The position numbers and the translations under genes are program-made. This document shows positions 1 to 8,450 of a stretch of 64,000 bases of DNA, piece after piece. The notes beneath the pieces are model-generated. The model saw nothing but the letters and a program-made list of their open reading frames with translations, had not been told where the DNA came from and made no database searches. Source of the DNA: Halomicrobium urmianum (GTDB lineage Archaea; Halobacteriota; Halobacteria; Halobacteriales; Haloarculaceae). The stretch lies in assembly GCF_020217425.1 (NCBI RefSeq), contig NZ_CP084090.1:2542001-2606000 (forward strand), given 5' to 3'. Numbering within the stretch: the stretch's first letter is position 1; every line of letters starts with the position of its first letter.

Positions 1-225
1 ACGTCGCGTCGACGCGGTGCAACGACCGCTCGAACTCCCGTATGGGGCTCGTGCTCATACCGGTCACAGGGTGGCCCCCTTCATAAAACTCGCCGTGAGG
101 CGCAGGGGACTCCCGCCGGCCGTCCGCTTCCTGCGCGTGAACTCACGCCGACTGTCGCAAGTCAGTACCGGTACGACCGCCCAGTATGGGACCGTCGAAC
201 CGGAACACGGCTACAGCAGTCGGTA
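1..225. other. Intergenic, no gene seen
   Basis: This stretch lies 3' of the aldehyde dehydrogenase gene on the minus strand. It contains only a perfect GTACCGGTAC palindrome at 165-174 and short open frames without haloarchaeal protein character (Arg-rich translations). I see no gene, RNA or terminator that I can support. Confidence 0.4.
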
Positions 226-1674
226 TCAGTCGTTCAGGTAGACCGTCTTGGTCTTGGTGTAGAAGTCGACGGCCGCGTCGCCCTGCTCGCGGTAGGTGTT
301 CGTGGAGGTGCGCTTGACGCCCCCGAAGGGCACGTGCAGCTCCAGACCGGTGGACTTCTCGTTGACCTTGACGACGCCGCTCTCGATGCGGTCGACGAAC
401 TCGTTGGCCTGGGCGAGGTCGTCGGTGACGACGCTCGCGGAGAGGCCGTACTCGCTGTCGTTGGCCAGTTCGACGGCGTGGTCGAAGTCCTCGGCCTCCG
501 TCACGGCCAGCACCGGACCGAACACCTCCTCGCGGAAGAGGCGCATGTCGGGCTCGACGTCGGAGAAGACGGCGGGCGTGACGAAGTAGCCGTTGTCGAG
601 GTCGCCCTCGAGGCGTTCGCCGCCGGTCTGGTGGGTGGCGCCCTCCGTCTTGGCGACGTCGACGTACTCGAGCGTGCTCTCGAGTTCGCCCTCGTTGACG
701 TGCGGGCCCATGCCGGGGTCCTCGAGGCCCGGGCCGACGTCGATGGCCTCGGCGCGCTCGGTGATCCGCTCGACGAACTCGTCGTAGAGGTCCGTGTGGA
801 CGATGGCCCGCGAGGTCGCGGTACAGGCCTGACCAGTGACGCCGAAGGCACCGGCCTCGACGATGTCGAGGGCCTGCTCGAGGTCGGCGCTGGACGTGAT
901 GATGGCCGGGTTCTTGCCGCCCATCTCCGCCTGCACGCGCTTGACGTCCTCGGTGGCCGCGTCGTAGACGTGGTGGCCGACCTCGGAGCTACCCGTGAAG
1001 GAGACGACGTCGACGTCCTCGTGGGTGGAGAAGACGTCGCCGACCTCGCTGCCGGGGCCGGTGACGACGTTGACGACGCCGTCGGGGATGCCGGCTTCGT
1101 CGAGCGCGCGGACGATCTCGACGGCGGGGCCCGGCGCGGCGCTGGCGGGCTTGATGACGACGGTGTTGCCGGTCGCCAGGGCGGGCGCGATCTTCCAGGC
1201 CGGGATCGCGATGGGGTAGTTCCAGGGGGTGATCAGACCGGCGACGCCCTGGGGTTCCTTCCGGGTGGAGATGTGGCGGCGACCGCCGCTGGCGCCCTTG
1301 ATCGTGCCGCCGAAGTCCATCGCCTTCTCCGCGTAGTAGTAGAAGATGTCGATGGCACGCTGGACCTCGGGAGCGGCCTCGGAACGGGTCTTCCCCTCCT
1401 CGCGGACGAGCAGTTCGGTCAGCTCGTCCTTGCGGTCCTCGATGATCCCCGCGGCCTCGCGGAGGATCGAGCCGCGCTCGGGCGCGGGCGTGCCGGCCCA
1501 CGAGTCGGCCGCCTCGTCGGCGGCGGCGACGGCCTCCTCCGCGTCCGCGGCGGAGGACTGCTGGTAGCTGTTGACAACTGTCGTCGTGTCTGCGGGATTG
1601 TGGACGTCGATCGTCTCGTCCGTCTCGGCGTCCGTCCACTCGCCCCCAACGTAATTCCTGTTGGTATCGGGCAT
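226..1674 (-). CDS. xacF: Aldehyde dehydrogenase, probable alpha-ketoglutarate semialdehyde dehydrogenase
   Basis: A full-length 482-residue NAD(P)-dependent aldehyde dehydrogenase. The substrate-binding TPWNYP motif is near residue 150, the general-base Glu lies in QAEMGGKNP near residue 250, the catalytic Cys in GQACTATS near residue 283, and the EEVFGPVL motif near residue 383. The C-terminal HVPFGGVKRTS segment is typical of the branch that oxidises 2,5-dioxopentanoate (alpha-ketoglutarate semialdehyde) to 2-oxoglutarate. That is the last step of the oxidative pentose pathway of Haloferax (XacF). The matching upstream enzyme, a XacE-like FAH-family dehydratase, lies at 17384-18244 in this window, which supports the call. 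The exact substrate is an inference; other semialdehydes are possible. An inverted repeat directly upstream of the start (1678-1696) may be its operator. Confidence 0.8.
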   Translation of the reverse strand: MPDTNRNYVGGEWTDAETDETIDVHNPADTTTVVNSYQQSSAADAEEAVAAADEAADSWAGTPAPERGSILREAAGIIEDRKDELTELLVREEGKTRSEAAPEVQRAIDIFYYYAEKAMDFGGTIKGASGGRRHISTRKEPQGVAGLITPWNYPIAIPAWKIAPALATGNTVVIKPASAAPGPAVEIVRALDEAGIPDGVVNVVTGPGSEVGDVFSTHEDVDVVSFTGSSEVGHHVYDAATEDVKRVQAEMGGKNPAIITSSADLEQALDIVEAGAFGVTGQACTATSRAIVHTDLYDEFVERITERAEAIDVGPGLEDPGMGPHVNEGELESTLEYVDVAKTEGATHQTGGERLEGDLDNGYFVTPAVFSDVEPDMRLFREEVFGPVLAVTEAEDFDHAVELANDSEYGLSASVVTDDLAQANEFVDRIESGVVKVNEKSTGLELHVPFGGVKRTSTNTYREQGDAAVDFYTKTKTVYLND

Positions 1675-1677
1675 ACA

Positions 1678-1696
1678 CTGAACAGTGCCCGTTCAG
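1678..1696. promoter_or_regulatory. Inverted repeat upstream of aldehyde dehydrogenase start
   Basis: CTGAAC-N7-GTTCAG is a 6-bp-arm inverted repeat three bases upstream of the minus-strand start codon at 1674, well placed for a repressor or activator site. The half-site TGAACGG(G) recurs upstream of two IclR regulator genes in this window (18441-18449 and about 49271). Binding is inferred only. Confidence 0.35.
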
Positions 1697-1885
1697 CACA
1701 CTTTGTTCTATCGACTGGCGGTCGAGCGGCCGCTTTCGTCGGGAGACTCGCTTCGCTCGACGCCCGAGCCCAGCCTCACGTCGTTCGCGTGGCCGCCTGT
1801 TCGTCGATGACGGTCGCTTCCGCGCGCGCTGGCGGCCAGCGGCTGAACCCGCATGTATTTACCTGACGGTCCGCATCGTACGCCC

Positions 1886-2794
1886 ATGTCAACGGACGCC
1901 GAGGATCCGCTCGACGAAGTCGACACGGAGTCGGTCACCTCCGACGACGTGACCGAGGCGGAGGTCCACGAAGCGCTCTCGTCGGCCAGTCCGGTCACGC
2001 GCCGGCGGGGCGTCGAGGTCTGTGAGTCGTTCGCGGAGTCGGACGTCGACGCCGTGCGACCGTATCTCGACGACCTGGCGGCACTGGTGGGCGGCGACAA
2101 CTCGGGTATCGCGCTACGGGCGATCAGCGTGCTCGACACCGTCGCCGACGCGGAGCCGGCGGCGCTCGAAGGACGGGTCGCCTCGCTGGCCGCCGTCGCC
2201 GACGACGACATCGTGGACGTCCAGCTCACCGCCGGCGTCGCGCTCGGGAAGGTCGTCGTCGAGCGGGCCGACCTCGTCGCGCCGTTCGTCGAGCGACTGA
2301 TCGCGGGGGTCCGGGAGACGGAGCTCGACGAGGGGATTCCGGAGGTCCCCGACGCGGTGGACGACAGGGCGACCCGGCAGACAATCCGGGAGCACGAAGA
2401 GCAGGAGCGCAGCCGCCGCCTCTCCGCCCGGCGGACGCTGAGCAACGTCGTCGTCGCCGTCACCCAGGAGACGCCGGACGAGGCCGTCGACGCTGTCGGC
2501 GACCTGGTCACCCTCCTCGACGACAGGGACCCGGAGGTCGCCGGCTGCGCCGTCGACGCGCTGGGCGAGCTGGCCGAACCGCACCCCGAGGCGGTCGCGC
2601 CCGTCAGCGAGGCGTTGCTGGACTGCCTCGACCACGATCGGTCCTCCGTCCGGGCGCGGGCGATCCGCGCGCTCGGCCGACTCGGCGACGACGACGCCGT
2701 CCCGACGCTCCGCGCGATGGCCGAGGAGGACGACGACGAGAACGTGCGCGAACTGGCGGCCGAAACCGCGGACTACCTCGCAGACGCCGCCTGA
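1886..2794 (+). CDS. HEAT-repeat protein
   Basis: A 302-residue acidic protein made of alternating helices with repeated Asp-x-Asp-x-x-Val-Arg-x-x-Ala patterns such as DDRDPEVAGCAVDALGEL and DDDENVRELAAETADYL. These mark it as an armadillo/HEAT or PBS-lyase-like alpha-solenoid, probably a protein-interaction scaffold. I chose the ATG at 1886 over the upstream ATG at 1853 because a TATA-like gtattta lies about 28 bases ahead, giving a leaderless start. It has no catalytic motif, no signal peptide and no membrane segment. It has no visible link to the sugar genes and may be the edge of the core chromosome. Confidence 0.75.
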   Translation: MSTDAEDPLDEVDTESVTSDDVTEAEVHEALSSASPVTRRRGVEVCESFAESDVDAVRPYLDDLAALVGGDNSGIALRAISVLDTVADAEPAALEGRVASLAAVADDDIVDVQLTAGVALGKVVVERADLVAPFVERLIAGVRETELDEGIPEVPDAVDDRATRQTIREHEEQERSRRLSARRTLSNVVVAVTQETPDEAVDAVGDLVTLLDDRDPEVAGCAVDALGELAEPHPEAVAPVSEALLDCLDHDRSSVRARAIRALGRLGDDDAVPTLRAMAEEDDDENVRELAAETADYLADAA

Positions 2795-2847
2795 CGCAGG
2801 GACGCGGTCGACGACCGGACTTCCGGGAGCATCGTGGCGCGGGCTAC

Positions 2848-2902
2848 AGTAGAAATTGAAACTATTCACACATCGAGTGTGTCAGTGCGTTCAATTTCTA
2901 CT
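2848..2902 (+). repeat. Palindromic element, copy 1 (short form)
   Basis: Imperfect inverted repeat with termini AGTAGAAATTGAA and TTCAATTTCTACT. It matches copies at 48241-48319 (same orientation) and 57641-57718 (inverted), but lacks the 24-base GC-rich core hairpin found between the two TCGAG motifs of the long form, as expected from a deletion between short direct repeats. It overlaps the 3' end of the small membrane-protein gene and provides its stop codon. Confidence 0.75.
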
Positions 2903-3136
2903 ATAGTCGTCCATCGCTCGCTTCGTGCAGTACCAGTAGCTCCCGCCGAAAAAGGCCAGCCCGCCGCCGACGAGGACGATGTCGATGACCAGCAGCGGGA
3001 ACGACTCGTCGCCGGGGCCGACGTACAGCGCGGAGAGGCCCAGGAGGAGGCCGCAGACGATCAGGAGACCGATAGCCATCTTCATCCGCTCCCGATTCGC
3101 ACAGAGCAGGTCCAGCAGCCACGACGACGTCGACAT
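2891..3136 (-). CDS. Small haloarchaeal membrane protein
   Basis: An 81-residue protein with two hydrophobic helices, around residues 22-40 (AIGLLIVCGLLLGLSALYV) and 48-66 (LLVIDIVLVGGGLAFFGGSY), and charged ends. I do not recognise a family. The ATG at 3136 is preferred over those at 3160/3163 because a T-rich TATA-like element (complement of 3162-3168) sits about 28 bases upstream. The last codons (for YSRN) and the TGA stop come from the palindromic element at 2848-2902, so the present C-terminus was probably created by that insertion. It is 100 bases downstream of the GH67 gene but appears to have its own promoter. Confidence 0.6.
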   Translation of the reverse strand: MSTSSWLLDLLCANRERMKMAIGLLIVCGLLLGLSALYVGPGDESFPLLVIDIVLVGGGLAFFGGSYWYCTKRAMDDYSRN

Positions 3137-3235
3137 GATACTGCGGTGGTCGACGGCCATCAAAAATCCAGCGGTGAGCGCCGTGAACGAGCCACCGGCG
3201 ACTGCGACCGGGCCCTCACCGGCGGCGACCGGCCG

Positions 3236-5311
3236 TCAGGGCTCGGGGACGCGTCCCTGCTCGTCGGGGACCCCCGAACAGTCGCGGAAGCGCTCGGTGA
3301 GGACGTCGCGCCACCGCTCGGCCTGGGCGACCTGCTCCTCGAAGCGCTCGGCGACGTGGCGGTGGCGGCGCTCGTCCACCCGTCCCTCGAGGGCGGCCCA
3401 TCGGTCGCGGAGCCGCCGCACCTCGTCGACGCCGTCGTAGCAGTTGTCGTAGAGGCGCTGGACCACGGTCGTCCCGTCGTCGAGTTCGTAGTCCCACGGG
3501 AGGTGGTGGAAGAAGAGGAGATACTTCTCGGGACAGGTCTCGGGCGACTCGTACCGCTCGGCGACGGGGTCGCGGTACTGCGCGGCGTAGCCACTTCCGG
3601 TCGAGGTGCGATCGACGCCGATCCCGTCCTCGCTCGCGCCGTGGTAGCCGGGCCACTCCTCCAGCGACGGGTAGTAGTGGTTCTCCAGGTACTCCTCCCC
3701 GTTGTGCATCATGTGCATGAGTCCCAGGCCGCCGGTCTCGTAGTCGATGCAGGCCTCCAACGAGTCGTGGAGGATCTCGACGACGGTCTCGACGACCTCC
3801 TCGTCGGCCCCGAATGTCTGCTCGGCCCACTCGGTCGTGACCGCCTCGGCGTCGCAGTCCGGGTTCCACGCCGCCCGGCCGAAGGCGTACAGGTTCGCCT
3901 GCGCGAGGTAGTGGCCCGTCCAGCTGTGGTCCTCGCCGACGTTCCCGACGCCGACGACGCCCTCGCCGGGGTCGCGGAAGAATGACTTCACGGGCGTGCC
4001 CGCACCGCCCGCGTGCGTGTCGAAGTCGAACACCTCCGTCCACATCGGGAGGTGGTAGGTGGCGTGAACGCCCTGGCCCGTGTACTCCTGGGTGATCTGG
4101 AGTTCGAGGCCGAGGTCGGTCTCTGGCATCGCGCCGAACAGCGTCGAGACGGGCTCTCTGGGCTGGAAATCGATCGGGCCGTTCTTGATCTGGACGGTGA
4201 CGTTGTCGGCGAACTCGCCGTCCAGCGGCTCGAAGGTGTCGTAGGCCTGGACCGCCCGGTCCTCGTGGGAGCCGTAGACGAACGCGCGCCACCAGACGCG
4301 GCCGCCGTGGGGGTCCAGCGCCTGGGCGATGGCGTTCGCGCCGTCGACGTGGTCGCGGTCGTAGTCGTACGGTCCCGGCTGTCCCTCGGAGTCCGCCTTC
4401 ACGAGGAAGCCGCCGAAGTCCGGGAGCAGGTCGTACACCTCGTCGGCCTTCTCGCGCCACCACGCCCGCACGTCCTCGTCGAGCGGGTCGGCGGTGTCGA
4501 GGTCGCCCACCAGCATCGGGGCGGCGAAGTTGACCGACAGGTACGTCCGGATCCCGTAGCGCCGGAACACCGACGCGAGGCTCGTGAGGTCTTCGAGCCG
4601 ACGGGATTCCAGCAGTCGCCAGCCGTCGAACTCCTGAGCGGCTTCGGTCGTGGTCCCCCGCGGGTAGTAGTCGGTGTTGACGTTGTTGACGACGATGCCG
4701 TTGATGCCAATGGAGGCCAGCAGGCGGGCGTAGTCCTCGTAACGATCGCGCAGATCGGGCAGGCGGTCGAAGTCGAAGATGGACTCGCCGCCGTAACCGC
4801 GCTCGACCGTCCCCCGGAACGGCGTGTCCCACTGGTTGAGCAGCCGATTGGGGGTCGCCGGCTCCTCGCGCACGTCGAGGTCGTCGACGGGTTCGCCGGT
4901 GGCCATCAGGCGGAGGAGGTGGAACGTTCCGTACACCAGTCCCCGGTCCGTCGGTGCGGTCACGACGAGGCAGTCCTGCCCCTCCCACTCGACCGACCGG
5001 AGGAGATAGCCGCCGTCGACGAGGTCTTCGACCGCCTCGGCCGGGACCGACTCGGCGATCATCGCCATGTCGTCGGGGGTGCCCACGGCGAGGAACCCCT
5101 CCGCGGTCGTCGGCGGGTGCTGCCAGAGGTGGACGTCCTCGCCGAGCAGGCCGGGGACGGCGCGCCGGAGTTCGTCCCGCACCGCGCTGCACTCCGGCGA
5201 CTTCTCCGCGACGTACGCGTGTCTGCATCGGCGCCGGTACGCGTCCCGGAGCGCGTCGTCCGCGACGCGCTCGTATCGGAGCCAGCAGTCGTCGTACTGC
5301 TCTGTTGGCAT
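3236..5311 (-). CDS. aguA: GH67 alpha-glucuronidase
   Basis: A 691-residue cytoplasmic protein matching GH67 over its full length. The N-terminal alpha/beta domain ends near residue 125; the (beta/alpha)8 domain begins at LLNQWDTPFRG. The family landmarks YGGESIFD, GINGIVVNNVN, ADSEGQPGPYD (with the expected acid Glu), QEYTGQG and MWTEVFDFDTHA are visible. The enzyme removes 4-O-methyl-glucuronic acid from the non-reducing end of aldouronic acids made by xylanases. There is no signal peptide, so it acts on imported oligosaccharides. I chose the ATG at 5311 because TTTTGTAT (complement of 5333-5341) lies 26 bases upstream. It is divergent from the oligosaccharide ABC transporter at 5619, and the two promoters share a GTGGATTATA motif. 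Confidence 0.92.
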   Translation of the reverse strand: MPTEQYDDCWLRYERVADDALRDAYRRRCRHAYVAEKSPECSAVRDELRRAVPGLLGEDVHLWQHPPTTAEGFLAVGTPDDMAMIAESVPAEAVEDLVDGGYLLRSVEWEGQDCLVVTAPTDRGLVYGTFHLLRLMATGEPVDDLDVREEPATPNRLLNQWDTPFRGTVERGYGGESIFDFDRLPDLRDRYEDYARLLASIGINGIVVNNVNTDYYPRGTTTEAAQEFDGWRLLESRRLEDLTSLASVFRRYGIRTYLSVNFAAPMLVGDLDTADPLDEDVRAWWREKADEVYDLLPDFGGFLVKADSEGQPGPYDYDRDHVDGANAIAQALDPHGGRVWWRAFVYGSHEDRAVQAYDTFEPLDGEFADNVTVQIKNGPIDFQPREPVSTLFGAMPETDLGLELQITQEYTGQGVHATYHLPMWTEVFDFDTHAGGAGTPVKSFFRDPGEGVVGVGNVGEDHSWTGHYLAQANLYAFGRAAWNPDCDAEAVTTEWAEQTFGADEEVVETVVEILHDSLEACIDYETGGLGLMHMMHNGEEYLENHYYPSLEEWPGYHGASEDGIGVDRTSTGSGYAAQYRDPVAERYESPETCPEKYLLFFHHLPWDYELDDGTTVVQRLYDNCYDGVDEVRRLRDRWAALEGRVDERRHRHVAERFEEQVAQAERWRDVLTERFRDCSGVPDEQGRVPEP

Positions 5312-5359
5312 GTGGTCAGGCAGAACGGCCGCGATACAAAACCTCACTGATCCCCATAG

Positions 5360-5370
5360 GTGGATTATAT
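5360..5370 (+). promoter_or_regulatory. Shared operator-like motif GTGGATTATAT, site 1
   Basis: Lies 50-60 bases upstream of the GH67 start codon. It is the same motif as the site overlapping the transporter promoter (reverse complement of 5587-5597) and the IclR gene promoter (25722-25732). This suggests common control, probably by the IclR protein encoded at 25758. Confidence 0.4.
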
Positions 5371-5582
5371 ATATGATGGTTTGTGAGGATTTGTTCCGAC
5401 GCGACCATCGAGACCGGAGATAAACGGCCGTATCTTCTCGATATCGGGGCCAACCTCCGTCTTCTGATAACGGGCGGAATATTATATGTTCCCCACTACA
5501 CACTGAGTTTCCTGTGCCGGGTCAGACGGGGGTAGCGGCCCCAGAAACCCCAAGTACGATACTTGTACGACAGTCATTCACA

Positions 5583-5602
5583 ATATTTATAATCCACTAT
5601 AG
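5583..5602 (-). promoter_or_regulatory. Promoter and shared operator-like motif, site 2
   Basis: On the minus strand this reads CTATAGTGGATTATAAATAT. Its AT-rich part forms the TATA box of the transporter operon (about -30 from the ATG at 5619), so a bound regulator would interfere with TBP. It matches sites at 5360-5370 and 25721-25732. Confidence 0.4.
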
Positions 5603-5618
5603 TTACTATTGGGACGTT

Positions 5619-7421
5619 ATGTCATCCGACAGTGAACGGGACAGGTATGACGACGCGATCAGTCGTCGGAAGATGCTCACAGTCGCCGGCGCGTCCGGCA
5701 TGGCCGCGCTGGCCGGCTGCGGCGGAGACGGCTCCGGGGACGGTTCCGGCGACGGCTCCGACAACGCGACGGACGGATCGACCGGCGACGGGACCGAGGG
5801 CGGTAGCCAGGTCCACGACGTGGAGTTCCACAACGCGTACACGGGCAACCCGGCAGACCTGCACTTCAACACCTCGGGGACGCAGAACTACGCCTGGCCG
5901 GCCGGGCGGGCGGTGTTCGCGCCGTTCCTGAAGTACTCGTTCACCGACAGCGAGTTCCTGCTGGGCGCGCTCGAGGACCTCGAGATCGGGGGGGAGGAGG
6001 TCACGCTGACGTTCCGCGAGGACCTGACGTGGGACAACGGCGACGACTGGACCACCGAGGACCTCGACGTGCAACTGCAGCTGGCCGAGAAGACCGGCAC
6101 CTCGCTGTGGGGGTACGTCGACGACTACGAGATCGTCGACGAGCGCACCGCCACCCTCCAGCTCTCCGGCCCGACCAACCCGGAGATCATCCAGTTCGAG
6201 CTGACGAACTTCTTCGTCGACACGAAGAAAGAGACCCACGAGGAGTTCCTCGACGCAGACGAGGCCGAGTTCCTCCAGTGGGCGTGGGAGGACCCGGTCG
6301 CCAGCGGCATGTGGTCGTTCGTCAGCAAGGACCAGCAGGCCTTCGAGTTCGAGCGCAACCCCGAGTTCTACAACGCCGACAACGTCAACTTCCAGAGCTA
6401 CTACCTGGACAGCTACGGTGGCAACAACGCTCAGCACCAGGCGCTGATCTCCGCCTCGGAGGTGGACGCCGCGACGAGCCTGTTCACGCCGCCGGAGATC
6501 GCCGAGCAGTTCCCGGACCACGTCGTCGAGGTCAACATCCCGGCCAAGTGGGGCTACGGGGTCGTGTTCAACCACGACGATCCGCACTTCGGCCAGCGCG
6601 AGGTTCGCCAGGCCGTCGCTCACGCCATCAACCGCCAGGCGCTGGTCGACAACGCCGGCCCGCGGTCGAAGTTCGTGACGCCCACGCCCTGTGGGATCGC
6701 CCCGCAGGACCAGGAGAGCTGGCTCGGTGACTGGTTCGGCGACTTCGAGACCTACAGTCCCGAATCGAAAGACACCGAGACGGCCGCCCAGCTGATGGAG
6801 GAGGCCGGCTACTCCAAGAACAACGGCACCTGGCAGGACGAGGACGGCAACACGGTCGGCGGGGACTACTACTCGCCGGCCGGCTGGACCGACTGGACGA
6901 CAATGACGGAGACGGTCGTCAGCCAGCTCAACGACTTCGGCTTCGACTTCTCGGTCAACACCCAGCCGACTAACGACTGGTTCAGCAACTACTCCGAGTC
7001 CAACTTCACGATGGGGAGTATGTACTGGCTGCCGGGCGGGTCGCGCTCGGCGTTCCCGTACTTCCCGCTGTACTACCAGCTGTGGGCCACCGACATCGGC
7101 GGCGGCCACAACTACCGCGAGAAGGCCGACTCCGAACAGACCATCCCCGGCCGCGACGGCGGCGAGATGACGCTCAACCCGCTGCAGACCACCGAGAACA
7201 TCGCCAAGCAGCCCAGCCGGGATGACGCGCGCCAGTACGTCCAGCAGGCCGCCTGGCACAACCACATCGAACTGCCCTTCCTGGGGCTGGTCTCCAAGTA
7301 CGAGCAGTCCTGGACCACTAACGACGAGTGGACGGTGGCCGAGGAAGGCTCTACTAACCGTCGGGTCAAGTGGCCGCCGTACTGGTGGGTCCACGAGGGC
7401 GACCTGCAGTACGACGGATAG
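5619..7421 (+). CDS. ABC transporter substrate-binding lipoprotein (family 5)
   Basis: A 600-residue SBP_bac_5 (DppA/OppA-type) protein. The N-terminus has a twin-arginine motif (SRRKMLTVAG) and a lipobox ALAGC, followed by a Gly/Asp/Ser linker, so the mature protein is a lipid-anchored receptor exported by Tat. The body has the family's motifs TFREDLTWDNGDDWTTEDL and REVRQAVAHAINRQ. Family members bind peptides or oligosaccharides. Next to GH67 and upstream of xylan genes, an aldouronic or xylo-oligosaccharide ligand is likely, by inference. The ATG at 5619 is set by the TATA box at 5586-5591. It heads an operon with two permeases and a fused ATPase. Confidence 0.88.
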   Translation: MSSDSERDRYDDAISRRKMLTVAGASGMAALAGCGGDGSGDGSGDGSDNATDGSTGDGTEGGSQVHDVEFHNAYTGNPADLHFNTSGTQNYAWPAGRAVFAPFLKYSFTDSEFLLGALEDLEIGGEEVTLTFREDLTWDNGDDWTTEDLDVQLQLAEKTGTSLWGYVDDYEIVDERTATLQLSGPTNPEIIQFELTNFFVDTKKETHEEFLDADEAEFLQWAWEDPVASGMWSFVSKDQQAFEFERNPEFYNADNVNFQSYYLDSYGGNNAQHQALISASEVDAATSLFTPPEIAEQFPDHVVEVNIPAKWGYGVVFNHDDPHFGQREVRQAVAHAINRQALVDNAGPRSKFVTPTPCGIAPQDQESWLGDWFGDFETYSPESKDTETAAQLMEEAGYSKNNGTWQDEDGNTVGGDYYSPAGWTDWTTMTETVVSQLNDFGFDFSVNTQPTNDWFSNYSESNFTMGSMYWLPGGSRSAFPYFPLYYQLWATDIGGGHNYREKADSEQTIPGRDGGEMTLNPLQTTENIAKQPSRDDARQYVQQAAWHNHIELPFLGLVSKYEQSWTTNDEWTVAEEGSTNRRVKWPPYWWVHEGDLQYDG

Positions 7422-7451
7422 CGCGACGACCTATCCCGTCATCTTTTAAAA

Positions 7452-8450
7452 ATGAACTACTACCTAAGACGGACATTACGGATCCCGTTGACGATCCTGG
7501 CAGTGGCAACGCTCACGTTCGGTCTCATTCGACTGCTGCCCGGCGGTCCGTTCACCCAGCTGCGGATCCAGCTCATTCGGCAGGGCGTTCCGGTCGAGCA
7601 GGTGAACGCCCGAATCGAGGAGCTGCAGAGCATCAGGCCGGACGCGCCGCTCTGGCAGCAGTACATCGACTACATCATTGGGGTGGTACAGCTCGACCTC
7701 GGTCGGTCGATTTCGCTCGAACAGCCGGTCGTAGAGGTGCTCGCGCGGGCGCTACCGTGGACTGTGTTCCTCGTCGTGACCTCCACGATCCTGATGTTCG
7801 TCATCGGCGTGCTGATCGGGGCAGTGCAGGCGTACTGGGAAGGCTCGAAGTTCGACAAGATCATGTCGAGCGGCTCGATCTTCCTGATGTCGGTGCCGTA
7901 CTACATCTTCGCCGTGCTGGCCCTGTTCGTGCTGGCGTTCCAGCTCGGCTGGTTCCCGACCGGGAACGCCGCAGCGCGGAGCGTCGAAGCGGGCTTCACG
8001 ATCGAGTACATCACGAGCGTCCTGCACCACGCCGCGCTGCCGATCGCCGCCTTCACCATCGGTGGGATCGGGTCGACCGCACTCAACATGCGCGGGAACG
8101 GCATTCAGGTGCTCGGCGAGGAGTACGTCGAGGTCGCCCGGCTCCGCGGCCTGTCGAACTCCCGCATCTCCACCCGGTACGTCGCCAAGAACGCGATCCT
8201 GCCGATGTACACCGGGCTCCTCCTGCAGATCGGCTTCCGCCTCGGCGGTACCGTCGTGCTGGAGGAGATCTTCTCGTACCCCGGGCTGGGGTACTACCTG
8301 ATCGAGGCCGTAAACGCGAACGACTATCCCCTGATGATGGGATGCTTCCTCATCATCACGGTGACGCTCGTCGTCGCCGTCTACGTGGCCGACATGACCT
8401 ACGGACTGATCGATCCGCGCATCAGCGCAGGTGATTCCGATGGGTACTGA
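7452..8450 (+). CDS. ABC transporter permease, DppB type
   Basis: A 332-residue inner-membrane permease with an N-terminal signal-anchor helix (RIPLTILAVATLTFGLIRLLPG), further hydrophobic helices at about residues 95-125, 135-165, 190-210, 250-265 and 285-310, and the cytoplasmic EAA-like loop (EEYVEVARLRGLSNSRI) that contacts the ATPase. Length and layout fit DppB/OppB. It starts 30 bases after the binding-protein gene and overlaps the next permease by 11 bases, so it is cotranscribed. Confidence 0.9.
   Translation: MNYYLRRTLRIPLTILAVATLTFGLIRLLPGGPFTQLRIQLIRQGVPVEQVNARIEELQSIRPDAPLWQQYIDYIIGVVQLDLGRSISLEQPVVEVLARALPWTVFLVVTSTILMFVIGVLIGAVQAYWEGSKFDKIMSSGSIFLMSVPYYIFAVLALFVLAFQLGWFPTGNAAARSVEAGFTIEYITSVLHHAALPIAAFTIGGIGSTALNMRGNGIQVLGEEYVEVARLRGLSNSRISTRYVAKNAILPMYTGLLLQIGFRLGGTVVLEEIFSYPGLGYYLIEAVNANDYPLMMGCFLIITVTLVVAVYVADMTYGLIDPRISAGDSDGY

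Larger units (their letters stand above)
5312..5618. promoter_or_regulatory. Divergent regulatory region between aguA and oligosaccharide transporter
   Basis: A 307-base AT-rich spacer with outward promoters. On the minus side, TATA-like TTTTGTAT (5333-5341) serves aguA, and a GTGGATTATATATAT stretch is at 5360-5374. On the plus side, TTTATA (5586-5591) lies about 30 bases before the ATG at 5619 and is followed by AATCCAC (5591-5597), the reverse complement of the same GTGGATT motif. No coding sequence is evident in the middle (5400-5580). Confidence 0.55.

Noticed and set aside
334-1866. Long plus-strand open frame opposite the aldehyde dehydrogenase
   Set aside because: It is the antisense shadow of a GC-rich gene; its translation is a Val/Asp/Gly/Leu-rich low-complexity sequence without family resemblance, and the minus-strand protein is a clear aldehyde dehydrogenase.
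3216-5228. 670-residue Arg-rich minus-strand frame within GH67
   Set aside because: It is a shifted frame of the same gene; the translation is dominated by Arg, Pro and Gly, and the GH67 frame has all family motifs.
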